Assembly (NCBI GenBank): GCA_013076295.1 | Contig: RQOL01000414.1 | Location: forward strand, 29,166-93,165 | Source: Sanderia malayensis | Lineage: Eukaryota; Cnidaria; Scyphozoa; Semaeostomeae; Pelagiidae | Length of the DNA: 64,000 nt | Reading direction: 5' to 3' | Shown here: in pieces, positions 31,067-43,065 of the stretch | Position numbering within the stretch: the stretch's first letter is position 1 | How the letters are laid out: the number at the start of each line of letters is the position of its first letter | Notes under the pieces: generated by a model | Databases searched by the model: none | Told to the model about the DNA's origin: nothing | The model's input: the letters and a program-made list of their open reading frames with translations, nothing else | Translations under genes and position numbers: made by a program

Positions 31067-33560
31067 TTATACCTTGAGTCTAAGTTGATGTAATAGCATT
31101 CCGTTAGGAGTGAGATTGTTCTGGATCCTCGTTATCGCACTGTCTGTGCTGTAGTATGTTCTGTCAGGAGTTTGTAGTCTTTGCAGAATGATGTCATTGA
31201 TTCGATGTGAGAAGTCATTCTTTGGGGTAAGACAACAACGTTCTGACATGGTTACCGGATCCAGCACGAGGGGCGACTGTGATGTGTTAGGTACAGGATA
31301 GATGAAGTTGAGCATTTCCTCTTGCGAAGATGTGCATATTTGATGTGGCAAAGTGATATTGTCAAGTGCATTATGTGGTTCTTGTTTATTGCTGAGTCTT
31401 GGGAGCCATTTTGAGAATTCTCTGTAAGATTCATCTTGAACAGCTTTCATGTTTGTGTGCAGGCGATGTTGTTGAAAGTGTGCCTACAAATCACTGATTT
31501 GATATGATTTAAGACTCTCTGATACGATTTTCTCCCTTCCTGCTTTGGGAACAACAGGTGAGACCTGTCTGAAATCGCAAACAAGTAACCTGAATTTGCC
31601 ACCAACTGGCTTGTCAACTCTTGTGATATCCCGAAGCAGTCTGTCAACTGCTTGTAATGACAATGCTGGTATCATTGAAGCTTCATCCCATATGAGCAGG
31701 GTTGTTTCACGCAACACTTGTGCTCTTCGGCTCTGTCTTGTGACATTGCATGTTGATTCCAGCTTCAATGGTATTGGAATTTGGAATTACGAATGCAATG
31801 TTCTGCCGTCAATAAGCAGTGTAGCTGCAATTCCTGACCAAGCCATACACTGAACTTTGTGCTCAGGTGCATGAAGGTTACAAATCAAAGTGTTGTAGAG
31901 AAATTTTTTCCCTGTGCCAGCTGGTCCGTCGAGAAAGTGCCAGTTCTGTTCAGATTGTGCTTCAATAGCTTGAATAATGGCTGTGTATACCACTTGTTGT
32001 TCTGGGTTAGATGCAGCACGCATTTCTTCTCCTTGCTCTCTTTCATGTTCAACTTCCATGTGATCTTCCTCTGAAAACATAAACAATAGTTAATTTGGTA
32101 GAAATAGAATTATATATTGGCTAAATTGTTACAGTGAATATCATCATGGTAAGTTGTAAATCACCTTGTTCTGGAATGACAAAGTCGGCCGGTAGCGGAG
32201 GAAGGTGATCATAATTTGTGATGGACAAACCATGAACCTTCAAATTGTTGTCAATATCATGTAGACATTGATACATGTTTCTGTCTTGGAAGGTTATGTC
32301 TGGATTGTTAAGTTGATCATGTCTGACAAAGTCTTCAATCATTGCTTCTTTGAAGGCGTTGAAGAGAGTTTTGATGTCTGAATATCATTTTTTAACTCCT
32401 GACGTTTGAAATTTTTTTTGTGTTTACGGACGGTCTTGGCGCAAGAGAAATTTTTAAATTTCCCACCCTAATTTGATAGGTAGGAGATGAGTAGCCTCTA
32501 TTCGGCGCCGCGCCTCGCTGTTGCTTTTTTTCAGATTGTTGTTGCTGTTACTTGATTTGATGAGGAAAGTTATTGAAAAGAACTTGCCAGTATAAGAAGA
32601 AATGTTTGACTTGGGTGAATTTTATGAAGTGTCAGAAGTTAATGATTGAGTGAGTAGGTGTCTGTTATGTGGCACTACCCAAGTATCATCCAAAATTTGA
32701 CCATATAGAATGACTGGATGAAGACAGCATCATCTGTAGAGAGGATAGCCGTTGACATTGATTGCAGTGTCAGCAACATGTACTTTTGGAAAGCGCTTTT
32801 TGCAAGTGTTGTTTCCCATGCACACATTCTGAGGATATCAATATCCACAGGGTCCATGTGTCATTTGCTTTTCAACCAACTTGTGGTATTTTGCACTCTG
32901 TGGGTCTGGAATCTCTGCTGATACGAGTTGATCCACCTGACAATGAATATAATAATTAACAATTTTATGACAGAAATGACGTACAGAACAGTTGCACTGT
33001 GCCTTTGATATAAATTTAGCAATGAGAGATAGAATTATTAGTACATATCAACAATACCTGTTGTGGTGTTCTGGGTTTGTCAGCTTTGAAAGAAACAGGC
33101 TCATGTGTGCATTCGGTAGTCCTCTCTTCTGAAGTTCTATGACATACAGATGTGCTGTGACATGTCCAAGAATGTGGTTATGTAGTATGTCTTTGAGTAA
33201 TTCTTTGAGTCTGAGCTTAAATACTCGTGTGACAATGTCTGGTTGATCATTGGCTATCTGATATGGATAAATGTTTTCTTCTATCTCCTTCAATTTAGGA
33301 TTGGCAGTCCTTGTGAGGAAGATGTCTTACTTGCCACACTTCTTTGCGATTGTCGTGTCATCTTAAAAATTTTGAAACATGTTTTTGTGGCTGCCTGGAA
33401 AGGATGATGGTAGAATGATAAAACGACCAACATAGATATGAATAGTCTGGTTTGGATTATTAGCCCTGGCCATCTAATTTTCAAATTCAGCTCTTCTGTG
33501 TAGATGATCCATCAGGCGTCCTGACTGATAGGGTGAATTTCATGCACTGCATTCGGGGTG
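31067..33560 (-). pseudogene. Helitron RepHel relic (second copy)
   Basis: Minus-strand pieces follow the Helitron order. The Rep part (33048-33293) has HNHILGHVTAHLYVIELQKR, then GLPNAHMSLFL, where the HUH motif expected as HAH reads NAH. A piece at 32640-32880 carries the CAWE...TWVVPHNRHLL region in broken frames. A piece at 32121-32342 has FQDRNMYQCLHDIDNNLKVH. The PIF1-like helicase (31067-32086) has GPAGTGKK in place of GPAGTGKT, and IWDEASMIPAL. Roughly 300 bases of the middle domain (32343-32640) are missing compared with the copy at 57864-63250. Frameshifts are frequent. It is dead at both active sites. Confidence 0.9.
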
Positions 33561-33651
33561 ACAGACGAGGTGCAAATAGGTCTATAAAGATAACTAGAGT
33601 GACAGCTTAAAGTCAACATTTTAAAATGGGACTACTAGAACAAATATACAA

Positions 33652-33765
33652 CTAGCGGGGGTCGGTGGCTTCGCTCCCTCCCCAGAGCCGGACGAGTGAA
33701 AAAAGCTCAATGTGGTTGGCGCACGTTGTGCGCTGCATTGGCTAACACTCATGCTACTCTCGTCA
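33652..33765 (+). repeat. Copy of the dispersed ACTAGC / GGTTGGCGCAC repeat
   Basis: It starts ACTAGCGGGGGTCGGTGGCT and includes AATGTGGTTGGCGCACGTTG followed by CTGCATTGGCTAACACTCAT. Confidence 0.75.
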
Positions 33766-34371
33766 ACAGCACTCAAATATTTGATTAGTATACTCAAAGA
33801 TCAACTTATTTTGAATAAAAATTGACAGATTGAAAATACAGGGAGGAATTTGAAAATTCTATTAGAATCAATGAAGGTGTCAATCCATTAATAAATCAAT
33901 CAATCAAAAACAAAGTTTCTATCGCTATATATACCTGTTTTAGAAAAGTACTCAGATACTGCTAGCGATGATATGATTAAGATGGAAATTTACATTCAAC
34001 CATATGGAGATCAGCCACAGGAATTTTGTCTGAGTGCAAGAAGGTGGAAAGTGAGAAACCATCCAACACTGGTGTTAATCTAAATCAAGCAGTGATAAAG
34101 GCACTGTTCGAATTTGGTATATATGTTGAGGTCCGGGTGTTAAAGACCACTTTCACTCCAAAGAAAGAAACCATCCGATGTGTTGGGAGTTAAACCACTC
34201 GAAACGATAAAGATAATCTGAAATGGACATGGGCATGGACATGGAGACCCTCAAGCTTGCAAAATCAAACTAGCAGATTCAAGAGGCATATTCGGCAATC
34301 CTCCTGAATTACATTTCAGGAGAGAAGCAAAGGACTATTGCAAGAAGTGTTCAGCAGAAGTTATTGTTGAC

Positions 34372-34505
34372 TAGCCGAGGGTGCTCGGCTTCGCTAACTT
34401 CCTGGACGGGGCAAGTGAAAATACATCATGTGGTTGGCGCACTTTGTACGTTGCATTCCCTTATGCTCATGCCCCTTTTAACCCTACGTACAATGGGTTA
34501 GGTAT
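34372..34505 (+). repeat. Copy of the dispersed ACTAGC / GGTTGGCGCAC repeat
   Basis: It starts GACTAGCCGAGGGTGCTCGG, continues ATGTGGTTGGCGCACTTTGT and ends ACCCTACGTACAATGGGTTA. Confidence 0.8.
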
Positions 34506-34912
34506 TTGGGCATCATACGATAGGTGTTTTTAAATGGCTGGCTATGCCACTTGAACTTTTGATGACAGTGGTCACATGACTGTATCGCCATAGCAATTGT
34601 GCCATTTCTTTTCATTTCAACCGAGGGCTTTTCTCCCTTGCATTTGAAGCAAAACATGTTGATTAGTGAAGCAGCATCCCCAGAAATACTACGAATTGTG
34701 GCTCATGGGTGGGTCTTGTATCAGGAGGAACACTGCCAAAAATTGAGTAGTGATGACATATGATGAATGCGTGGGCCCACGTGGCTCTTATTGTAATACA
34801 AGCATCTCTACTGTCATGCTTAAGGTACGTGATGCTTGAATTTGTGAAAACTATCTATAAAGCATTCACACAGTTATTGTTGTTATTTTCTGGAGTTAGT
34901 CTACACTGGTTA

Positions 34913-35130
34913 TTAGTCCATACTGCTACATACCATTCTGTGATCTCGTTGTCTGACAACAGCAGACTCTTTAGGGCTGATTGCCACATCAATCGTGGGC
35001 ATAGCGTCTGGTTTCAGAGTTATCTTTATGCCAAGCTGTCTTGCAATTTCTTTATTGACCGCAAAGCAAGATTCCTCAAAGTGTATTGAGCACAGCAAAG
35101 ACGTTGGTGTTAGCTGCTAGTTCTCGCTGT
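34913..35130 (-). pseudogene. THAP domain fragment (C-terminal half)
   Basis: The minus strand reads LTPTSLLCSIHFEESCF, then GIKITLKPDAMPTI. Cys-x2-HF-x4-F followed by L-P-x-A-x-P-T-I is the closing half of a THAP zinc finger (CSxHF, LxxxAxPT). The N-terminal half with the first Cys pair was not found upstream, perhaps in another exon. The frame ends at 34913. It is a stray fragment of a THAP-type element or gene. Confidence 0.6.
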
Positions 35131-36553
35131 GTCTCCCAACAAACTGCACCCAAGCACGATGCAGTGTCGGATTTGAAAACAAGTTCGGGAACTTTTGAAG
35201 AGGGACATTTCTACAAACTGAATGTTTATACAGCTTTCTCCATTCAGTCCCCTGGCAAAACATAAAAGGCTATGAAATTCATTCTCATAGTAGATTTTGT
35301 TGCCATTTTGGCAAGATTTAAACAGTAGGTAGCTATTAACAAGCACTCTAAAAATTACACTCAGGCAAGCCTGTTTTTGACAACGGTTCGCAGGGGCGTC
35401 TGGGATGGTGCATCACTGTGATGTCACAGTTTCTACAAAATGTTGTCCAAAATGTTCACTTTGGTGATGAATAACTCGAAAACTAAAAAATATTTTGAAA
35501 TTCTATTTGTGGCATGCTTCTAAGCACGTTAAATTCTCTCCAATTCAGCAAAAAAAGATGTGTCACTTTTGGCTGCTTAAACCCTTTAAGGGTACTATCT
35601 TGCAAGGAATAGAAAGGACTCTGGTGAAAACCCATCTAACCTTGTATGCAGTCAAATCAGCCACACATGACAACTTATGTAATCCCTTTTAACACAGCTA
35701 GTTGGGTACAGGATAATGTTTTCAATGGGAACACTCAAAACAGACTATCTTTTGGAATTTTCGATAATTCTGCATATGATAGACTAGCTGGGAAATCCAT
35801 TCAATTTTGAGCACAACGTTGTTTCTGCTATGCAAGTAGCTGTTGATAATCAGGAGGTTCCACCTCCCCTCAGGTTGAACTTTGATAATAAAAATAATAA
35901 TAATAATAATACGTAAGGCCCGTAACAAGTAATTCCAATAAATAAGAATTTCTCAGTGTAGAAGAATCAGTTGTCTGATGATCACACGAATGTGTGAAAC
36001 TCCGAGTAACAACAAAGATATGTTGTTTTCTTCCTGAGTCTATCTCTGTGTAATAATAATAATAATAATAAAAATAATAACAATAGTATCCCATTTATAC
36101 AGGCTAAGCTTCTTCAGCAACAATGTGCTGTTATCAATCAAGGACCTGTCTAATATATACAAACATTAAGAGACTGATCATTTTGTACAATCATATCAAT
36201 TTACAAAAGCCTCAAGAAAGGTACTTTTTCCATTCTCTTTTTCCTGATTTTGCTTTTTGACTATGATAAATGAGTTACTCAAGCAAAATAAAATGCTATA
36301 CAAAACTAGTTTTTTTGTGTCTACGTTTTTATAGCTCTTATTTTCATATACTGTAGAAAACTATGATACTGTATGAAACTATGAATAGTATTGTTCAGTC
36401 AAATCAAACAAGGCTCATCCAGGTATACAAAATATCATGGTGAATGTTCCCTAATTTCATCTTCAGCAGAATTGTATGTTGCTAGGCCTGATCAAATCTA
36501 CTATTTTTGGACACATAAAACACAGGGTAACATTAATGTGTTTGTTTTTTACG
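35131..36553. other. No gene; two AAT microsatellites
   Basis: Simple AAT/TAA runs occur at about 35885-35912 and 36050-36080. The ORFs over these runs are artefacts of the repeat. Confidence 0.6.
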
Positions 36554-36798
36554 GATTGTAGCGACTTCGATGCTGAATCTACGGCTTCAGAAAATCTTGT
36601 CAGAAATAAATTATTTGATATCAAAGCAGTGTTTGGGTCAGTTTGCTGTCATGAATTTCCACTAAAGTTCATAAATTTAAAGCATGGTGAGAGGTAAGTG
36701 ACTATATTATATGCAAGGCTCGGAAATTCTTTATCATTAGCTAGAGGATTGTTTTCAACTAAGAAAAGGAATGAATCATTTGAAGTTGTATGTGAAGA

Positions 36799-36950
36799 TA
36801 CCGTATTCTCTCTAATGAGTGCCGGGTGCCCTCATTTAATTTTCAGCGTGAGAGAGCAGGTGGTCATTGGATAGAGACGCTCTTTGGAGAGGGGGCTCAT
36901 TTAAATTTTTGCTTGCAAAAGGGGGGGCGCTCATTAGAGAGAATACGGTA
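36799..36950. mobile_element. Short hairpin MITE (about 150 bp) in a KDZ intron
   Basis: TACCGTATTCTCTCTAATGA at 36799 is answered by TCATTAGAGAGAATACGGTA ending at 36950, 20 bp of perfect terminal inverted repeat. TA at each end suggests a Tc1/mariner-type TA insertion. It lies wholly in the intron 36694-37005. Confidence 0.85.
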
Positions 36951-38120
36951 TGTGATTTATGAAACATTATATCTTGGTAATGCTAATTTGTTTGTTTGTT
37001 TGCAGAATTGCATATCCTGTCATGCTAATCAAAGAACAGCTTGAAGGAATATTAATGAAACCTGATTTGCAGCTTCATGTTAGCTATGATATTGCCTGTA
37101 TTTTAAAGAGGCATCTTGAGGTCAGTCATTAACTATTGTTCAATTTTACTTTTCTTGACATTTGTTTTAGATTAGTAGTTGCTAGGAGACAATTGTGCTG
37201 AAGCTTTATCTGGAAAGGCTTGTTAGAATTCAACATTGCAGTGCTGGGCTTGGGATAGACATAAACGACCTCATCACATGAAGAACGACTTAAGTTAATT
37301 CTTTTTGAGATAATCAGTCAAAATTTTTTAAGTCTTCTGGAAAAGAATGTTACCTGTTGACATGCAATTGAATCGTTGTTCCTGTGCATATAGTTGCCAC
37401 CCTGTTTCATCGCTAAATGTGGATTGGCTTGCAATTTCAATGTGAAACTTTTTAACATTGGTTTGAAAAACAATTTACAGGTTTCATTGGAAATGTAATA
37501 CCATACATCTATGTTGTTTTAATTTGTGGCAATTTCGCCATGAAAGAAATGTTTATTTCTTTTCTTTTCAGAGCTCAAAGCAAGAGTCTTTGCTGAATAA
37601 AATTAGCCTAGCATTGCCTCCTTTCATACATATGCACATCATCCATCCTGTCAGGTATTTTTTATTATTTTCTTTCAACATGGTGCAATTTGGCCTGTCT
37701 TTGCTCATTTTATATTTGGTAGCCAAACAAGCTTTTATATGATTTGTTTTTTATTTGAAGATAACCCTTGGAGCAAAATATTGTGAAAATTTTAGCCTAA
37801 CTGATGGAGAGCAGTGCGAGCGACTCTGGTCATATCTTCGATGCTTCAGTGCAATTACTAAAGAAATGATAGCGGCCAATAGGAAGGACCTACTGACAGA
37901 CGCTTTGCTGTACTATGCCCGTAAAAAGATTAAAAAATTACGTAAGAATCTTGTGCTTGTTTTTTCTCTTATTGGCTAGTTGTTTAATAAGTTTAGTAAT
38001 TGTCTTGTTATATGGTAGAAACAAGGAGGTTTAGATTTCAAAACGAGTACGGGAACAAGTACGAGATTTTTAAGTTATCTGTTGATCCGGGTTTAGAAAT
38101 ATATATATATACTATCCTAC

Positions 38121-38250
38121 GGCAGACACGTTAAGCAATCCGTTCTAATTAAAGTTGATTAAGTTGGGATGAGATCAGCTGGCGGACACATTAAGGAATC
38201 GGTTATAATTAAAGTTGCCTAACTTGCGATAAGATCAGTGGTCGGACACA
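38121..38250. repeat. 60-bp tandem repeat, just over two copies
   Basis: GGCAGACACG, GGCGGACACA and GTCGGACACA start at 38121, 38181 and 38241, an exact 60-bp step. Confidence 0.85.
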
Positions 38251-38284
38251 CAAAGAAAAAGAATTGTGTTTGAAATCATTGAGG

Positions 38285-38835
38285 TCCTCATACTGTGATC
38301 CATTCCCCAACATATGATCTATGGAATTTCCTGAGTCCCCATTTCCATTCCAAGGTTGTTCCAGGTGCATGGTGACTTAAACTGAAATCCTTGAAGTCGT
38401 CATAGTTGCAACCATTCCCCGACAACATGGTCCATGGAATCCCCGAGTTCCGATTCGCATTCCAAGGTTGTTCCAGGTGCATCAAGATATAAATTGAAAT
38501 CATTGAAAATCTCATAATGACCAGCATTCCTCGACCTCATGGTCCATGGGAGTCCGGAGTTCTGATCTTGATTCCAAGGTTGTTCCAGGTCCATGTTTTC
38601 TCTGATGATTTAACTTGAAATCATTCAAATCTTCAAAGTTGTATCCATTCCCCACAGCATGGCCCATGGAATCTCCTTATCCCAACTTCCATTCCAAGGT
38701 TGTTCTAGGTCCATCTTTTCTCCCATGCTTTAATTTGAAATGATTCTGACCCTCATATTTCCATCCTTTCCGCCAAGGAAGCCCCGGGGTCTGGTTCCAT
38801 TCCAGGGTTGTTCCAGGTCTATTTTTTCCGTGATG
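38285..38835. repeat. Tandem repeat, about 112-bp period, five units
   Basis: CAAGGTTGTTCCAGGT-like words occur at 38351, 38463, 38575, 38695 and 38803, with spacings of 112, 112, 120 and 108. Units also share CCATTCC, ATGGTCCATGGAAT and TTGAAATCATT. On the minus strand one frame reads DLEQPWN repeatedly, which is a by-product of the repeat. Confidence 0.88.
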
Positions 38836-39768
38836 CAAATGTTTGTGCACTTCTGAGAGTGCGAGAAACGTCTCGATTTAAACAAAACGGAGAGAAGCGT
38901 TGCCATTGAATAGTACATCAGAAAACATAATTGGAATCCATTTAATTCGAAATTTCGATTAGAGAATATACAATATTAAAAATACAGATCAAATTCGTAA
39001 AAAAGTAATTACCATCACAAATTCCATGAAAGGAATAGAAAGCGCATTGTGAAAATTTTAGAGGGGTCCCAAAGTTAGATGCATCTAAACACGCAGTCTA
39101 AAATCATGATATATGTAAAAGGGTTTTCAATTCAGCAAATCATGAACGCTTTTAAGTGATTCACTCACATATTTCGCAGACCACATACACAACTTTGGCG
39201 TTTTGAATTGCAACTGAATGGTGGGCACGTTTCCAGTTTAGAATCCATGTGAAGTTGAAGAAATTGTTTCCAGCTTGAGCAAACGTTTATGTTATCCAGA
39301 ACGAAAATGATGTGATTGAAATCCACTACTTTAGCCTTCGGTTGGTCAGTCGTGAACAGCAATTCTGTGCATGCCAAGGAGAAAATGTCTCAGGGGATTT
39401 GCATGCTTCTCGGCACGGCCTGCTTCAATGCAATATGAAAATAGCTGTTTTCGAGTCTGGCGAGTTAGAGTTTCACAACCATATCTGCAAAAATCGAATT
39501 AGAATTTTAGTATTGATCGATCAGAGCTCTTTCAAACAAATCAGAGTCTATCTATAGAGAATGAGTGAAATTTTGAAAATTTATTGCACGGCTGGATGAA
39601 TTTGAAAAGCGAGTTCTTGATCACGGAATCTAAGGTGAATAAATCAATACAACTGAGGGGAAAATATAGAAAAAAGTTAGCCACTCACCAGTGAAGTTCT
39701 TTAGTTGGAAATCTCGAGTAAAACGGCAGCAAAAATAAAACGCAGCAACACAATGAAAGCAATTTCAT
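38836..39768. other. Intronic or intergenic DNA with no supported gene
   Basis: Short frames occur on both strands at 39165-39557 and overlap each other. None has recognisable motifs. Confidence 0.4.
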
Positions 39769-40350
39769 TTGGTTTGTCCCGTGCCAAATTCGAAAACGGA
39801 CATCCACTGCACGTTCGCTGAAGGAAGGAAGCTACTTCCTCGTCAATCAGAGGTCAGAGTAACAAAAGATGCTGTCGGATTAATGTCAAACGCAACAGGG
39901 ATTCATTGTTTCAAAAACGGTAAACAACGCACGATGGATCTTTCCAGAAGCAAGACGTCATTAGGAATGCATTTAGCCACGGGGGTCGCATGGCACAACA
40001 CGTTTTGTTCGACTCAATGCTTTAGTACACGAGGAAGCTCGGGACATCTCCCCCTTGCACACCAAACAAAAGCTTTGGCATGGCAGTATCTGACAGAGTA
40101 CACAAAGCAGACATCAAATGAAAACAAAGGGCGGAAGAATTGTCGAAGGAGAAAACTGAAAATATCTGGAAAACGAAAACGAATTTCGAAAAACAAAATA
40201 GATATTGCAAATATACAGGTTACTGGGAAGAGATGTGAGTGGTTTTCGAAAAGAACTGATCAGGAGAATCTTAGGGGTAGTGTGAGAAAGCTGCCATCAC
40301 TGGGGGCCTTTGACCTAAGCTTCCGCGACCGCTACAGTTTTAGTATATAG
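39769..40350 (+). CDS. Hypothetical 193-codon frame ending in a repeated peptide
   Basis: An uninterrupted frame lies inside the long KDZ intron on the same strand. The N-terminal part has several Cys (MVCPVPNSKTDIHC, then HNTFCSTQCFSTRGS) without a recognised domain. The C-terminal third is basic (GRKNCRRRKLKISGKRKR). It matches the peptide on the minus strand at 28290-28559 (SKNKIDIANIQVTG against SKNKIHISNIDVSG). The sharing shows that this part is a dispersed repeat. Whether any of it is translated is unknown. The start is the first Met and is arbitrary. Confidence 0.3.
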   Translation: MVCPVPNSKTDIHCTFAEGRKLLPRQSEVRVTKDAVGLMSNATGIHCFKNGKQRTMDLSRSKTSLGMHLATGVAWHNTFCSTQCFSTRGSSGHLPLAHQTKALAWQYLTEYTKQTSNENKGRKNCRRRKLKISGKRKRISKNKIDIANIQVTGKRCEWFSKRTDQENLRGSVRKLPSLGAFDLSFRDRYSFSI

Positions 40351-40588
40351 AGATATATATATTGTCTGTACTTTGTACTGATAAGAGCACGGGTCATGAG
40401 CACGGTTGATGATTTACATCCTATTTGCAGCCGCACTACTGTACAAAAGATTCACAAAGGCATAAAACCTGGCCTTAGAATTTGAAGAAAGTTTAAAGAA
40501 ATTGCTTCAAACTCTCCCACATGATGGTAGGTTTGATTTATAAAACTAAATTTTCAACGTAGTTTAGCAACAAACTTCAAAAGCTGTA
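40351..40588. other. Short spacer, nothing recognised
   Basis: No frame or repeat was found. Confidence 0.4.
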
Positions 40589-41364
40589 GGGGCTGATTAC
40601 ATGGAGTGGGCTGGCCCGCTTAACCGGGCTAGCCCGGCTACCCGGGCTGAGATTTCAGAATGATTACATGGAGGATGCAAGAAGGCTGAAACCTGGAACT
40701 AGACGGGGAAAATTTTGGTGGGAAAATTAATTTTCAACATGGCTACTACGGTTAAGAAAAGGCCTTTAGCTATAAGGGCTTTAATGCAACAATTTGAATT
40801 GCTTTCATCGTTATTACTTCAACTTCATGTTTTCATATATGTTTTTATGCTTTTTAAAAAATTTCGAGACAATAAGTTGCTGATGTATTACGCCACAAAG
40901 CGCACTATAATGCGAAGGAAACTGTGGCACATAAGAATGAGAAAACTGTCGAGGAAAAAGCGCACAGTTTGGGTTAACGATGGCAGAACAGATGCATGAT
41001 GGCTAAATATGATCAATAGAATTTCACCAGAAGATGACTGGAAGAGAAATTTTCGCATGAGCAGGGAAGAGAAATTTTCGCATGAGCAGGGAAAAGAGCG
41101 CATGCGCTGTTTAGTTCCTCAGCCCGCTTTGCCGGGCCAGCCCGTTTACAATCGATTACATGAACAAAATCTGACGAACCCAGCCCGCTTTGCCGGGCTA
41201 GCCCGGTAGGTAGCTGCCGGGATCCCGGCTAACCAGACCGGGCCAGTCCGCTCTCCATGTAATCGAAAGTTTGCAAAACAATGAAAGTTCTATTGACACC
41301 AGGGTCCCACTTAAAAAAGTTCATCTCGGATAGCCGGGCCAGCCCGCCTCATGTAATCGGCCCC
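40589..41364. mobile_element. Internally deleted Harbinger-type element
   Basis: The left end GGGGCTGATTACATGGAGTG, then GGCTGGCCCG, is matched by the complement of CGGGCCAGCCCGCCTCATGT, then AATCGGCCCC, at the right end. Subterminal AGCCCGG/CCGGGCT words are repeated many times. Flanks are GTA on the left and TTA on the right, close to the TWA duplication of Harbinger elements. Inside, the plus strand encodes only the N-terminal part of a Harbinger transposase (RKKRTVWVNDGRTDAWWLNM across a TGA, then ISPEDDWKRNFRMSREEKF). It was therefore probably mobilised by a full-length relative. Confidence 0.75.
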
Positions 41365-41556
41365 TTAAAATCTCATATACTCCCTTCAAATTTGCAATCA
41401 CATTAATCGATGTATTGTTGCATCTTTATTTGCCAGTCTTCATCATAATTTGTTTAAGTTATAAAATTTTGCCTTAAATTGGGGCCAGTCACTTAATGGC
41501 CAATAAGATGATTTACTTTGGGTTTTATTGTTAAGGTATTTTATTTTTAATTTTAG
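41365..41556. other. End of the long KDZ intron
   Basis: A+T-rich, up to the acceptor TTTTAG at 41551-41556. Confidence 0.6.
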
Positions 41557-43065
41557 TTTTATTTGATGATGTTGCTGAATGGGTACAAGAACAACGAAAT
41601 GAGGCATCCTTGACAACCGGTATGTAATATTGAAATTCATAGGTGCATATCTGCAGGTACCAGCCATAAATCTATTCTGCTCAATAGAATACTGCATTTT
41701 CTCAAAGAGCATTAGTTTTTTTCATTTGTTATTTGCAGTCACCAATTTCCACCTTCATAGCTAATGGACAGCAAAAAGGAGAGAAAAATTAAAGCATAAT
41801 TAGATTTGATTATTTCTAATATATTGACTTGTTAAAAGTAAAATATTCTTTTAAATTTTCAGCAACTTCAACGGACGACATGATTTGCTGGCAGAAGCAG
41901 TACGCACAAAACATCCTATCGAACAGACAATTGAGGTGCTTTAAGCTTCCGTTTGATCTTGTTGCCTGTCAAATCCGTACAGTCTTTCAACTGATTTATT
42001 GTGGTATAAGTGCAAACTAAATTTCTGGTAACTTTTTCTTGTTTTCACAGGCAAAGTCTCATAATGGAAGATGGAAAGGAGGAGGCGGTCATGGAGAATG
42101 TTGCTTTACTCTTTATTCATAATTTTAGTTATTCGTAATCTTTCCTAATAGGGTCTTTGGAGAAAACAGTCTGGTTTTGCAAGTGATACATTCATCACTG
42201 TCATTATCAAATTGTGTTACTAAAGAGAAAAGAATCCACTTTTTCATAATATTTTTCAGCTCAGAGAAAGACTTGAAGGAGTTTGAGAAACAGCATAAAA
42301 TAAAGGATCGGTGGGATTTTGGCTCCATGGGCGTAAAAGAGGTTGTTTCAGAGGTTATTGATGATGAAAGAAGCAAGCTTATAAGAAAACTCCGAGTCAT
42401 GGCATTTGAAAGGACTTTTTTTGACTGGTTTAAAAAGAAAATATGCAGGTTGGTACTTTATTCTGATTGGCATTGCAACTCGACATGCAAGAGATGTTTA
42501 ATGCAGACATTTAAACATTACAAAGATTTTATTTTTGGATTATATTACGATCAATTGGCATTTGAATTGAGCCAGTTATGAAGATACTGAATTTGCATTC
42601 AATTGATGTTAGTCGAACGTTCATTTAATGTACTGTAATAGCTCCACATTGCCCAATACTACATTTATATCCCATTTATTGATTCCATAAACTACTATTT
42701 TGTATTGTTCAATTTTGTCAAGACTTTTCTTCTTAGATGGTCAGAAACTGGCAAAGTCTATCTCTAAGAATATCAATCAAAAAGTAGCTGCAATGGAAAA
42801 ACTGCTGAAGCTATTCAACAAAAAAGTGTTGTACATAAAGAGCTTTTTACCTGCAATGAAAACAAAAGTAATTGATAACAGAGCGATGTATGACTTAGAC
42901 AACAAGATCTACAGTGAGGTAGATAAAGGCAATGAAGACCTGATTGTTCCAGCATACCTGAAAGTCAAAGCTGTAAACCTCTATGTTACAAGGAAAAGAT
43001 CCTTAGAAGAACTTGTTCGGGCTCGAGCAATACATACATATGTAGTTGTGAGAATCTGGAAGCAA

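Larger units (their letters stand above)
33561..34912. other. No gene; two dispersed repeat copies
   Basis: It holds the dispersed repeat copies at 33652-33765 and 34372-34505. Otherwise only chance frames occur. Confidence 0.5.

Noticed and set aside
35722..36094. ORFs with poly-Tyr/Ile runs
   Set aside because: They are translations of AAT microsatellites.
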